The notes under the pieces are model-generated. The model was not told the origin of the DNA, did no database searches, and saw only the letters and a list, made by a program, of their open reading frames with translations. From assembly GCF_052116145.1 (NCBI RefSeq), contig NZ_JBQKLQ010000006.1, positions 62,001 to 126,000 of the forward strand: DNA of 64,000 nucleotides, written 5' to 3'. Of the stretch, positions 16,278-25,066 are shown piece by piece; the first letter of the stretch is position 1; each line of letters opens with the position of its first letter. The translations under genes were made by a program, and so were the position numbers. Source of the DNA: Fundicoccus sp052116145. GTDB taxonomy: Bacteria; Bacillota; Bacilli; Lactobacillales; Aerococcaceae.

Positions 16278-17972
16278 TTAATTGTTCCACTCTTCACGCT
16301 TATAGAAGTCGGTAATCGCTCCTCGTGATGAACTTGATACAATATGGGCGTATTTACCTAAGGCACCACGTGTCTCAAGTGGTGGTAAGACGAGCTGAGC
16401 ACGACGCTCGGCTAATTCTTCCTCAGATACAACCATCGTTAATTCCTTGGTATCTTGGTCAATGATAATGGTGTCACCGTCTTGGACAAGGGCGATTGGT
16501 CCACCATCTTGTGCTTCTGGGGCCACATGTCCGACTACGAATCCGTGAGATCCACCTGAGAAGCGACCGTCAGTAATTAAGCAGACTTTCAATCCTTTAC
16601 CTATTAACATACTGGATAAGGACAGCATCTCTGGCATACCTGGCCCACCCTTAGGTCCTACATATCGAACAATGACCACGTCGTTATCAACAATCTCATG
16701 GTGTAAGGTCGCTTCAATGGCTTCTTCCTCGGTGTTATAGACTTTAGCTGGTCCTTCATGGCGGCGAACTTTCAATCCTGATACCTTCACAACAGCACCT
16801 TCAGGAGCTAAGTTCCCTTTAAGGACAATCAACGGGCCATCGGCACGTTTAGGATTTGATAGTGGCATAATAACTTGTTGTCCAGCCACTAAGTCAGGAG
16901 CATCTTCTAAGTTCTCAGCTAAGGTCTTACCAGTTACTGTTAAGCAATCTCCATGAATGTAACCATTTTGGTATAAATACTTGAGTACCGCTGGTACTCC
17001 ACCCGCCTCATATAAATCTTGGAAGACATAATGACCACTTGGCTTCAAGTCTGCTAGATGCGGCACTTTAGCTTGGATCGTATTAAAGTCTTCAATGTTT
17101 AAGTCAACATCGGCGGCATGGGCGATGGCTAACAAATGCAAAATGGCATTGGTTGACCCTCCTAAGGCCATCGTTAAGGTAATGGCATTCTCAAAGGATT
17201 TGCGGGTTAAAATATCGCTTGGTCGGATATTTTTATCAATTAATTGAAGGACTGCGCGTCCTGCTTTGAGGACATCATCTTCTTTGGCTTGGGTAATGGC
17301 TGGGTTGGAGGAAGAGCCTGGTAAGCTTAAGCCAAGGGCCTCAATGGCTGACGCCATGGTATTGGCAGTGTACATTCCACCACATGCACCTGGGCCCGGA
17401 CAGGCATTACATTCAATTTTCTTTAATTGTTCATCGCTAATCTCACCATTATTCCATTTACCTACACCTTCAAAGACAGATACTAAGTCAATGTCTTTGC
17501 CGTTTAACTTACCTGGGGCAATGGTTCCTCCGTAGACGAAGATGGACGGAATATCCAGGTTAGCCATCGCAATGACACAACCCGGCATATTCTTATCACA
17601 GCCACCAATGGCTACAAAGGCGTCACAGTTATGACCGCCAATGGCTATCTCTACTGAATCTGCAATGGCATCCCGGCTGGGCAAGGAATACCGCATTCCT
17701 TGCGTTCCCATGGCAATTCCATCGGATACCGTAATCGTTCCGAATTGAACGGGCCATCCACCACTTTCACTAACGCCTTCCTTAGCAATAATTCCTAAGT
17801 CATGAAGGTGAATGTTACACGGCGTATTCTCAGCCCAAGTAGATATCACACCAATAATCGGTTTCTCAAAACTCTCATCATCCATTCCTGTCGCTCGCAT
17901 CATTGCCCGGTTAGGCGCCTTTACAGGACCGTCATACACATGACTACGTTTTTTTAGATTTTTATTTGACAT
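16278..17972 (-). CDS. ilvD: Dihydroxy-acid dehydratase
   Basis: 564 residues. It dehydrates dihydroxy acids to 2-keto acids and needs an Fe-S cluster. GGCDKNMPGCVIAMANLD near residue 115 and ECNACPGPGACGGMYTANTM near residue 188 contain the cluster cysteines; FSGGSHGFVVGHVAPEA near residue 475 is the C-terminal family motif. It opens ilvDBNC and is divergent from the sufT-like gene, with 138 bp between their starts. No T-box or leader peptide is visible there, so control is presumably by a DNA-binding regulator (inference). Confidence 0.97.
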   Translation of the reverse strand: MSNKNLKKRSHVYDGPVKAPNRAMMRATGMDDESFEKPIIGVISTWAENTPCNIHLHDLGIIAKEGVSESGGWPVQFGTITVSDGIAMGTQGMRYSLPSRDAIADSVEIAIGGHNCDAFVAIGGCDKNMPGCVIAMANLDIPSIFVYGGTIAPGKLNGKDIDLVSVFEGVGKWNNGEISDEQLKKIECNACPGPGACGGMYTANTMASAIEALGLSLPGSSSNPAITQAKEDDVLKAGRAVLQLIDKNIRPSDILTRKSFENAITLTMALGGSTNAILHLLAIAHAADVDLNIEDFNTIQAKVPHLADLKPSGHYVFQDLYEAGGVPAVLKYLYQNGYIHGDCLTVTGKTLAENLEDAPDLVAGQQVIMPLSNPKRADGPLIVLKGNLAPEGAVVKVSGLKVRRHEGPAKVYNTEEEAIEATLHHEIVDNDVVIVRYVGPKGGPGMPEMLSLSSMLIGKGLKVCLITDGRFSGGSHGFVVGHVAPEAQDGGPIALVQDGDTIIIDQDTKELTMVVSEEELAERRAQLVLPPLETRGALGKYAHIVSSSSRGAITDFYKREEWNN

Positions 17973-18012
17973 GGTCGTTCATCCTTTCAAGATTGACTCT
18001 TTCATTTTCACT

Positions 18013-18040
18013 TTGACAAGTTCCATATATCCGGTAAAAT
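18013..18040 (+). promoter_or_regulatory. Promoter of the sufT-like gene
   Basis: TTGACA (18013-18018) and TAAAAT (18035-18040) are 16 bp apart on the plus strand, about 70 nt before the ATG. The ilvD promoter must lie in the same 138-bp interval on the other strand, but I see no clear box for it. Confidence 0.5.
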
Positions 18041-18110
18041 AATTGATAATTGATTAATTTTAATTGGAATTCACATCTAAAACTAATAATACAACGGAGG
18101 TAATATAAGT

Positions 18111-18452
18111 ATGAGAGACGATATTCAAACAAACAACTTTCCCGATGACTTAAAGCAAGCGATTATTGATCAACTTGTAACGATTTCCGACCCAGAAATT
18201 GGCTTGGACATCTACAACCTCGGCTTAATCTATGCGATGGAGGTCGATAGTAACAAGCATTGTGAGATCACCTTAACTTTTACCGGTATGGCTTGCAGTT
18301 GCGTCGACACAGTGCCTATTGAGCTAACTGAAAAGTTAACTAGCATTGAAGGCATCGATACCGTTAAGGTCAATATCGTATGGGAGCCTGCTTGGAATAT
18401 TCAAAACATCAGTCGGATTGGCCGGATCGCCTTAGGAATTAATCCTAATTAG
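18111..18452 (+). CDS. Metal-sulfur cluster assembly factor, DUF59/SufT-like
   Basis: 113 residues with the DUF59 (MIP18/SufT) domain: ITISDPEIGLDIYNLGLIY-type sequence near residue 25, and LTFTGMACSCVDTVP near residue 62, where a reactive Cys is expected. Such proteins help mature Fe-S proteins. A GGAGG site precedes the ATG. It is divergent from ilvD, an Fe-S enzyme, and on the same strand as the suf operon 5.8 kb downstream. A role in Fe-S delivery is inferred from family and context. Confidence 0.85.
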   Translation: MRDDIQTNNFPDDLKQAIIDQLVTISDPEIGLDIYNLGLIYAMEVDSNKHCEITLTFTGMACSCVDTVPIELTEKLTSIEGIDTVKVNIVWEPAWNIQNISRIGRIALGINPN

Positions 18453-18470
18453 TTAAATATTCTGCCCTTC

Positions 18471-18503
18471 AACTTGCTTCAACTACAGAAGCAAGTTTTT
18501 TTT
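18471..18503 (+). terminator. Terminator after the sufT-like gene
   Basis: A 10-bp stem, AACTTGCTTC/GAAGCAAGTT with a 7-nt loop, is followed by eight T's. Confidence 0.85.
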
Positions 18504-18538
18504 GTTTTTCTTAGGGTCGGCAACTGATTCAGCCATCA

Positions 18539-18919
18539 TTAACCTTTCTCAACTTCAGCAATCACCTCAATTTCAACCAAGGCACCTAATGGCAAGTCTC
18601 GGACCGCAAAGGCCGAGCGAGCTGGATAAGGGGCTTTGAACTGTTGTGCGTAGATCTCGTTCACTTTATCGAAGTGTTGAATGTCACTCAGTAAGACCGT
18701 GACTTTGACAATATTAGCTAAAGTTAAGTCTTCAGACTCTAATACGTAACTAATATTTTTGAAGGCTTGTTGCGTTTGCTTTTCTAAGCCGTCAACTAAT
18801 TGGCCGGTCTCTTTATCGAGCCCTATTTGACCGGATAGAAATATCAGTCCGTTGGTCTTGATTGCTTGAGAATAAGGTCCTACTGCATCGGGAGCTAGGG
18901 GCGAATTGACTACTTTCAT
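18539..18919 (-). CDS. ridA: RidA family reactive intermediate deaminase
   Basis: 126 residues from the ATG at 18919, which has GAGGAGGAAG upstream. A longer in-frame start at 18970 would add a basic tail unlike the family. Signatures include APDAVGPYSQAI near residue 8, FLSGQIGLD near residue 25, and the C-terminal PARSAFAVRDLPLGALVEIEV, where Arg binds the substrate carboxylate. RidA hydrolyses the imine/enamine intermediates released by PLP dehydratases such as IlvA. Its position directly after ilvA makes that role very likely here. Confidence 0.93.
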   Translation of the reverse strand: MKVVNSPLAPDAVGPYSQAIKTNGLIFLSGQIGLDKETGQLVDGLEKQTQQAFKNISYVLESEDLTLANIVKVTVLLSDIQHFDKVNEIYAQQFKAPYPARSAFAVRDLPLGALVEIEVIAEVEKG

Positions 18920-18973
18920 TTTCTTCCTCCTCAAAATCTTTCTCTGATAAATCATTCGACTATTCATCATCGA

Positions 18974-20233
18974 CTACACTAATAATTGATACAGACTCGG
19001 ATTTTCCGTGACGTTAATATAGTTAGAATCAAAGGCTTCGATCCGGCGAAGTAAACTTTCTAAATTCTCGCGCTTACCTAATTGGATGCCGATAAAGACA
19101 GGTGCTTGGGATCGATTAATCCGCTTCGTATATTCAAAGCGGGTAATATCATCATCCTTGTTCAACACATCCGTTACGAAGTCTTTCAAAGCACCAGCAC
19201 GTTGGGGGAACTTGACGATAAAATATTTTTGCAAGCCGCGGTAGACCATGGCACGCTCTTCAATTTCCGCCATGCGGTTAATGTCATTATTCCCACCTGA
19301 TATTAAGCAGACGACGGTCTTGCCTCGAATCTCATCAGCCATCTTATCTAAGGCAGCTACCGTTAAGGCACCTGAGGGCTCGACGACTATCGCTTGCCTA
19401 GTATACAAATCTAATATCATCTGGCTGACCAGTCCTTCAGGAACCGTAATAAAATCTTCAACAAATTCTTTTGTGTAGTGGTAGGTTAAGTCACCCACTT
19501 TAGCCACCGCTGTCCCATCGCAAAACTTATCCACTTTCTCTAATGCTACCGGACCTCCCTGTTCGATCGCTAATTTCATGGAAGCTGCCCCATCTGGTTC
19601 CACTCCTATAATGGCGGAAGTTGGCATGGCATCTTTGACGTAGGCACTCACTCCTGAGATTAAGCCACCCCCTCCTACTGGTAGCAAGATGTAATCCGCT
19701 TGGTCACCATTGGCCACTAAGTCTTGATGGATCTCGACGCCAATCGTTCCTTGCCCTAAGATAACGTTCAAATCGTCAAAGGGCTCAATGAAGGTAAGAT
19801 TGTGCTTTTCAGCGTAGACATGAGCAGCGATGTTACTCTTATCAAAGGTATCTTCTTGAATGACAACCTTGACGTATTTGCCTCCAAAATATTGAACTTG
19901 GTCAATCTTTTGTCTTGGAGTTGTGGTCGGCATGAAGATAATTCCATTCACCTTCTTCAACTGGCAAGTATAAGCAACGCCTTGGGCATGGTTTCCAGCC
20001 GACGCACAAATAACACCCTTAGCAAGCTCATCGTCTGATAACTGATTAATAGCATACAGCGCTCCTCTCAGTTTAAATGAACGTACAATTTGTAAGTCTT
20101 CCCGCTTTAAATAGATCGACGCTTTATACTTATCTGACAAATAGGGATCATACATTAACGGCGTTTGGTTGACGCTCTGCCTTAATGACTTATACGCAGC
20201 AAGTACATCTTCTGATGTAATAGTTGGAAACAT
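18974..20233 (-). CDS. ilvA: Threonine ammonia-lyase (biosynthetic)
   Basis: 419 residues. The PLP lysine lies in SIYLKREDLQIVRSFKLRGA near residue 50, and the glycine loop that holds PLP phosphate is LLPVGGGGLISG near residue 185. The C-terminal 90 residues are a single ACT-like regulatory domain (IVKFPQRAGALKDFV), the shorter arrangement common in Gram-positives. It makes 2-ketobutyrate for isoleucine, feeding IlvB. It is followed after 54 nt by ridA. Confidence 0.96.
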   Translation of the reverse strand: MFPTITSEDVLAAYKSLRQSVNQTPLMYDPYLSDKYKASIYLKREDLQIVRSFKLRGALYAINQLSDDELAKGVICASAGNHAQGVAYTCQLKKVNGIIFMPTTTPRQKIDQVQYFGGKYVKVVIQEDTFDKSNIAAHVYAEKHNLTFIEPFDDLNVILGQGTIGVEIHQDLVANGDQADYILLPVGGGGLISGVSAYVKDAMPTSAIIGVEPDGAASMKLAIEQGGPVALEKVDKFCDGTAVAKVGDLTYHYTKEFVEDFITVPEGLVSQMILDLYTRQAIVVEPSGALTVAALDKMADEIRGKTVVCLISGGNNDINRMAEIEERAMVYRGLQKYFIVKFPQRAGALKDFVTDVLNKDDDITRFEYTKRINRSQAPVFIGIQLGKRENLESLLRRIEAFDSNYINVTENPSLYQLLV

Positions 20234-20272
20234 GCCTTATCCTCCTCATTTTATTAAAAATTAATTAGAACC

Positions 20273-20301
20273 ATTATGGATTAATTAATATCTAAAGTCA
20301 A
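20273..20301 (-). promoter_or_regulatory. ilvA-ridA promoter
   Basis: TTGACT (20296-20301) and CATAAT (20273-20278), spacer 17 bp, lie on the minus strand and give a leader of about 35 nt. The rest of 20302-20654 is very AT-rich. It must also hold the promoter of the siderophore transporter on the plus strand, but I could not fix its boxes or a Fur site. Confidence 0.6.
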
Positions 20302-20654
20302 CACTTATAACATAAATTAATTAAGCTTATTTATAAGTTATTATCCTGCTCTATATAATAATAGTTTAATTATATTATCACTATTTATTCTATTGGATAT
20401 TAATAATATTTTATTGCGATACACCTTGATACAATCACTCTAAACCCTTAACTTAAATAGAACGGTTATAATTAGTTGTTTATACTTATTCAAAATTTAC
20501 CATTATCTTATTTCCACTCAAAAAAAAGTCAATTTATTTCAAAATAATTATGAGAAATTTCTAGTTTTTATAATTTGCATGTGCTATAGTATTAATAATT
20601 TTTAAGAGACTAACGTCTTTTATTAAATTTAAATTAGAAAGCAAGGGGAGTGTT

Positions 20655-21584
20655 ATGTCAGTCAAAAATATTGTTAGTCAGTTCGTGATGGTTGCTTTAT
20701 GTTTGTTATCGTTGGCTATTGGGACAGATGGATTCAATTTAACCGGCTTGAACTCACTCATTTTCTGGCAATCACGCTTTCCCAGAACCCTTAGCATTGT
20801 CTTAGTCGGTAGTAGTATGAGTTTGGCAGGCTTGTTGATGCAAAGTATTTCTAATAATAAGTTTGCTGGTCCTTCAACTGTTGGAACTATTGAAGCCGCC
20901 AAGCTAGGTCTTATCCTATGTCTGATCACACCGGGAATTACGAATGGGAATAAAATTTTCTTCTCCTTCTTGAGTGCGGCCGTTTTCACCCTAGGGTTTA
21001 TTACTTTACTTAGGCAAATCCATATTAAGAAAGATTGGATGGTACCTCTTTTTGGTATTATTTACGGTCAATTGCTTAATGGACTCGGGCAAGCAATCGC
21101 CTACCGCTTCCAATTGACTCAAAATATTCAATCTTGGGTGCAAGGGTCCTTTGCCATGATTCAAGTTGGACGATATGAATGGTTATTTTTGAATATTATT
21201 ACGATCTTCATCAGTTACTTACTGATTCACCGATTATCCATCGTGAAATTAGGAGAGGATTTCTCTACCAACTTGGGTATTAACTACCAAGCCACTTGGC
21301 TCATTATTATTATGTGTGTCTCATTGACGACAGCAGTCAATGTCATGGTTGTCGGAACACTTCCTTTCATAGGAGTGATTATCCCTAATATATTAAGAAT
21401 TCAATCTGGCGATCTCTTAGCCCACTCCATGTCAGCCGTTATGATCTATGGAGCCAGCTTTGTCTTATTATGTGACATCTTGGCGCGGATGATTATAATG
21501 CCCTTTGAGATTCCCGTTGGAGTGATTATCTCCTTAATCGGTAGTGGTATTTTCATCTATATCTTAATCGTGAAAGAAGGTTAG
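20655..21584 (+). CDS. Iron-siderophore ABC transporter permease, YclN/FatD type
   Basis: 309 residues, FecCD family, with about nine hydrophobic segments. WQSRFPRTLSIVLVGSSMSL-type sequence near residue 38 and the downstream GTLPFIGVIIPNILRI near residue 235 (the coupling region touching the ATPase) are typical. First gene of a permease-permease-ATPase-binding protein set in the YclNOPQ order used for catechol siderophores such as petrobactin in Bacillus. The actual ligand is not deducible. GGGGAG precedes the ATG. Confidence 0.88.
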   Translation: MSVKNIVSQFVMVALCLLSLAIGTDGFNLTGLNSLIFWQSRFPRTLSIVLVGSSMSLAGLLMQSISNNKFAGPSTVGTIEAAKLGLILCLITPGITNGNKIFFSFLSAAVFTLGFITLLRQIHIKKDWMVPLFGIIYGQLLNGLGQAIAYRFQLTQNIQSWVQGSFAMIQVGRYEWLFLNIITIFISYLLIHRLSIVKLGEDFSTNLGINYQATWLIIIMCVSLTTAVNVMVVGTLPFIGVIIPNILRIQSGDLLAHSMSAVMIYGASFVLLCDILARMIIMPFEIPVGVIISLIGSGIFIYILIVKEG

Positions 21585-21587
21585 TTT

Positions 21588-22562
21588 ATGAAATTTAAAC
21601 CATTCGCTTACTTACTTTCCTTGGTCGTTGTATTGTTGTCCCTTTTTTATTTGTTGAATAACTATGCAACTATGACCGACTATATATGGCGGTTAAGAGT
21701 ATCCAAGTTGACTGCCTATATTGTCATTGTCTTAGCGATTGTGCCGTCCACCTTCGCCTTTCAGACCTTGTTCAGAAGTCATTATTTATCGCCGAATGTT
21801 CTGGGGATGGATGCTATCTTCAGCCTCTGCCAGACTTTGATTTTTTTTATTGGAAGTCGGTTTATGAATAGAGAGGTCGGCACTTTAACCACTTCATCTT
21901 TTTTGATTAATTTAGTATTAATGTTATTTTTCTCTGCCTTACTTTATATTGCAGTCCGGCCACGTCAGTTAAGTGAACGTTTCGATGAAAGCCTGCTTAT
22001 CATGTTGGGCTTAATCTTAAGCCAATTAATTCGGAGTCTAACGACCTTTATGCAAGTGATTATGGATCCATCAGACTATGATGCCCTGTTCTCACGGCTT
22101 AATCCAAGTTTCCAACGCATCTCGACCAGCTTATTAATTATCGGCATGGTCATTGTGTTGATTGGGCTTGTTATATTATTCAAATATTCATCGGTACTAG
22201 ATGTCATTAAGGTAGACCACGACACCGCCGCAAGCTTAGGCATTAATATTCAAAAAGTCACTTATCAATTAATCTTCATCATTGTCTTGATGATTGGAAC
22301 GTCAACCGCAATTGTTGGGCCACTTACTTTTCTTGGCTTTATGATTGCCAATATTACTTATCAATTCACTCATATTTCTCACCACTGGCAATACTTCATC
22401 ATCGGCAGCTTGTTAGGGCTGATTATGGTCATTGGGGGGCAATGGGTGAATGAATCACTACTCAATAACCACTACAATCTTTCAGTAATTGTAGACGTCG
22501 CAGGTGCATTGATGTTTTTCACTCTATTATTTAAAGGAGGACGAGCTTATCAGACTCAATAG
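21588..22562 (+). CDS. Iron-siderophore ABC transporter permease, YclO/FatC type
   Basis: 324 residues, second FecCD permease, starting 4 nt after its partner with a GAAGG site. LSPNVLGMDAIFSL near residue 68 and VGPLTFLGFMIANITYQ near residue 245 are the conserved motifs; hydrophobic segments cover most of the chain. It forms a heterodimeric channel with the preceding gene product. Confidence 0.88.
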   Translation: MKFKPFAYLLSLVVVLLSLFYLLNNYATMTDYIWRLRVSKLTAYIVIVLAIVPSTFAFQTLFRSHYLSPNVLGMDAIFSLCQTLIFFIGSRFMNREVGTLTTSSFLINLVLMLFFSALLYIAVRPRQLSERFDESLLIMLGLILSQLIRSLTTFMQVIMDPSDYDALFSRLNPSFQRISTSLLIIGMVIVLIGLVILFKYSSVLDVIKVDHDTAASLGINIQKVTYQLIFIIVLMIGTSTAIVGPLTFLGFMIANITYQFTHISHHWQYFIIGSLLGLIMVIGGQWVNESLLNNHYNLSVIVDVAGALMFFTLLFKGGRAYQTQ

Positions 22563-23331
22563 TGTATATAAACATGTTCCATATCGTAAAAATTCACGCA
22601 TCATCTTGGACGACATCTCATTAGATATTCCCCAAGGGCAACTGACCGCTATTATCGGACCTAACGGTGCCGGTAAGTCTACTTTGTTGAATATTATGGG
22701 CAATTTGGACCACAAAGATTTGGGTGAGATCTACTTAGATGATATTTCTTTGGACAAATGGAGTCGCAATGACTTAGCCAAACGGCTGAGCATTCTCAAG
22801 CAAAAACAACATTATGACTTAAAAATCACCGTCTATGAGTTTATCGCTTTCGGCCGTTATCCTTATTCCAAAGGACGTCTTAGTGACTTCGACCATGAAG
22901 TTATCCAAGAAATTATTGACTTCCTAGAGCTCCATGACCTGCAAGATAGCTACATCAATACCTTATCTGGTGGCCAACTCCAACGGTGTGCCATTGCGAT
23001 GGTTATGGCCCAAGATACAGAACTGATCTTATTGGATGAACCTTTGAACAACTTAGATATTCGTCAAGAAATTCACCTGATGAACTTACTCAAGCGCTTA
23101 GTCGAAAAGTTCAACAAGCGAGTAGTCATCATTATGCATGACATTAATCGTGTCAGTCAGTTCGCGGATTATATTATCGCTTTAAAAAACGGCTGCTTAT
23201 TCCACCAGGGGCGCACCCAAGAAGTCCTTCAATGTCCCATCTTAGAAGAACTCTATGATATTGGTGTCGACGTGATTGAGACACAACAACACCCCCTAAT
23301 CAACTTCTATGAAAAGGAGCTTCTAACATGA
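22549..23331 (+). CDS. Iron-siderophore ABC transporter ATP-binding protein, YclP type
   Basis: About 260 residues. Walker A is GPNGAGKST, the signature is LSGGQLQRCA, Walker B is LILLDEP, and the H-loop is IMHD. The frame is homologous to YclP from RLNSVYKHVPYRK on, yet no ATG, GTG or TTG exists there. An AAAGGAGG (22533-22540) stands 8 nt before an ATC at 22549, taken here as the start. The only ordinary option, TTG at 22606, would drop the first beta-strand and lacks a ribosome site. It overlaps the permease stop and ends with ATGA shared with the binding-protein gene. Confidence 0.85.
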   Translation: MRLNSVYKHVPYRKNSRIILDDISLDIPQGQLTAIIGPNGAGKSTLLNIMGNLDHKDLGEIYLDDISLDKWSRNDLAKRLSILKQKQHYDLKITVYEFIAFGRYPYSKGRLSDFDHEVIQEIIDFLELHDLQDSYINTLSGGQLQRCAIAMVMAQDTELILLDEPLNNLDIRQEIHLMNLLKRLVEKFNKRVVIIMHDINRVSQFADYIIALKNGCLFHQGRTQEVLQCPILEELYDIGVDVIETQQHPLINFYEKELLT

Positions 23332-24257
23332 AAAAATTCATAAAATGCTTTGCAACATTGGCACTCGCAGTCAGCCTTAACGCAGCCACTCTAAGCCCCA
23401 TTCTAGCCCAGACAAGCGTGACGGACTCACGTGGCGAGGAAGTAACTGTAGACAGTACACTCCAACGCGTTATCACTCTTGGCTACCCCGAGTTCGATAC
23501 CTTACGGGCCCTTGGCTTGGAAGATCTTGTCGTCGCTGCCCCCGTCTATTCAACGCCAGACTATATTGGGAGTTACAACGACGACGTGATTGACACAGCA
23601 AACTTACATGAACCGAATCTAGAAGTGCTTGCGGGTGCTAATAGCGACTTAATTATCGCAACAGGCCGGTCTTCAAGCTTAATTCCTGAGTTAGAACACA
23701 TTGCCCCGGTCTTCCAATTCTCGACCGATAATGCTAACTATTGGGAATCTTTTGTAGCCATTAATACCGAACTGGCCAAATTATTCGATAAAGAAGAGGA
23801 AGCGACTGCCATTATCGAAGAGATTGACCAAGAGGCCCAAGCGGTTCGTGATATTAATAGTACGCTCGATGAGCAAACTTTAGTTCTACTATTGAATGAA
23901 GGCGAGATGGCAGTCTATGGGGCTGACTCACGCTTCGGATTGATATACCAAGTACTTGGATTCCAGTCGATTGAAGACTTCGTCATCGAAGACCAACGTC
24001 ATGGGCAATCGGTTAGCTTTGAAGGTATCTTAGACTTGAACCCAGACCGTATCTTCGTCATTGACCGTACCCAAGCCATTGGTTCTGACAACTCAGCCAA
24101 TACGGACTTAGTGGAGAATGCCCTAGTCAAAGAGACCAAGGCTTATCAAAATGATCAGATTCACTTCTTATCATCTCAATTATGGTATGTTTCTGGGTCA
24201 GGATTAGAATCCACCCACTTACAAATCCAAGAGATCGCAAACTTGATGCAACCTTAA
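23328..24257 (+). CDS. Siderophore-binding protein, YclQ/FatB type, without lipobox
   Basis: 309 residues. After a signal peptide (cleavage near PILA/QTS) comes VTDSRGEEVTVDSTLQRVIT, the usual opening of FatB/CeuA-type binding proteins. The rest is two alpha/beta lobes (PNLEVLAGANSDLIIATGR; ILDLNPDRIFVIDR). Gram-positive binding proteins are normally lipoproteins, but no L-x-x-C lipobox is present; the single Cys (residue 7) is in the n-region. The protein may stay as an uncleaved anchor or bind its permease from the wall space. GGAG precedes the ATG, and the gene ends 35 nt before sufC. Confidence 0.88.
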   Translation: MKKFIKCFATLALAVSLNAATLSPILAQTSVTDSRGEEVTVDSTLQRVITLGYPEFDTLRALGLEDLVVAAPVYSTPDYIGSYNDDVIDTANLHEPNLEVLAGANSDLIIATGRSSSLIPELEHIAPVFQFSTDNANYWESFVAINTELAKLFDKEEEATAIIEEIDQEAQAVRDINSTLDEQTLVLLLNEGEMAVYGADSRFGLIYQVLGFQSIEDFVIEDQRHGQSVSFEGILDLNPDRIFVIDRTQAIGSDNSANTDLVENALVKETKAYQNDQIHFLSSQLWYVSGSGLESTHLQIQEIANLMQP

Positions 24258-24292
24258 TTTAATAAAAAGAAATCATATTACTGGAGGTAGAC

Positions 24293-25063
24293 ATGACAAC
24301 ACTAGACATTAGAAACTTACACGTATCCATTGAAGACAAAGAAATACTAAAAGGTGTGAACCTAACCATTAACACCAACGAGATCCATGCCATTATGGGA
24401 CCTAATGGTACCGGTAAATCAACTTTAGCTGCTGCGATTATGGGGAACCCTGCCTACGAAGTCACTGAAGGAGAGATCTATATCGATGGGAAGGACGTCC
24501 TGGAGATGGATGTCGATGAGCGTGCACGTGCTGGCTTGTTCTTAGCCGTACAATATCCTAGCGAGATCCCCGGGGTAACCAATGCCCAATTCATGAAGGC
24601 GGCCATTAATTCACGCCGTGCCGAAGATGATAAGATCAACGTCATGGAATTTATTAAAAAATTGGACGAGAAGATGGCCATCTTAGATATGCCCGAAGCC
24701 ATGGCTGAACGTTACTTGAACGAGGGCTTCTCAGGGGGCGAGAAGAAGCGGAATGAGATTCTTCAATTAATGATGATTGAACCCACCTTCGCCATCTTAG
24801 ATGAGATTGATTCAGGCTTAGATATTGATGCCTTAAAAGTTGTCTCCCGCGGAGTCAACGCTATGCGTGGTGATAACTTTGGTGCCTTAATTATTACCCA
24901 CTACCAACGACTATTAAATTACATTACACCGGACTATATTCATATTGTCATTGATGGAAAAGTCGTTAAATCGGGTGGTCCAGAATTAGCACATCGTCTT
25001 GAAGCGGAAGGCTACAAAGGAATTATTGAAGAATTAGGCTTAGACTTTGAAGTGGAAGAGTAG
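24293..25063 (+). CDS. sufC: Fe-S cluster assembly ATPase SufC
   Basis: 256 residues. ABC ATPase of the SufBCD scaffold: Walker A GPNGTGKST, signature EGFSGGEKKRNEIL, Walker B FAILDEIDSGLD, H-loop ITHYQ. The FSGGEKKRNE form and DEIDSGLDID are specific to SufC. GGAGG lies 6 nt before the ATG. Only 35 nt and no terminator separate it from the siderophore-binding protein gene, so transcription from the iron transporter promoter probably continues here. Confidence 0.97.
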   Translation: MTTLDIRNLHVSIEDKEILKGVNLTINTNEIHAIMGPNGTGKSTLAAAIMGNPAYEVTEGEIYIDGKDVLEMDVDERARAGLFLAVQYPSEIPGVTNAQFMKAAINSRRAEDDKINVMEFIKKLDEKMAILDMPEAMAERYLNEGFSGGEKKRNEILQLMMIEPTFAILDEIDSGLDIDALKVVSRGVNAMRGDNFGALIITHYQRLLNYITPDYIHIVIDGKVVKSGGPELAHRLEAEGYKGIIEELGLDFEVEE

Positions 25064-25066
25064 GTG

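Noticed and set aside
17973..18110. CodY-like sequence in the ilvD-sufT interval
   Set aside because: The AATTTTAATTGGAATT-like stretch departs too far from the CodY consensus to call.
20234..20654. Possible T-box or leader peptide before ilvA and a Fur box before the siderophore genes
   Set aside because: A plain promoter with a 35-nt leader fits ilvA, and no palindrome matching a Fur site could be read with confidence.
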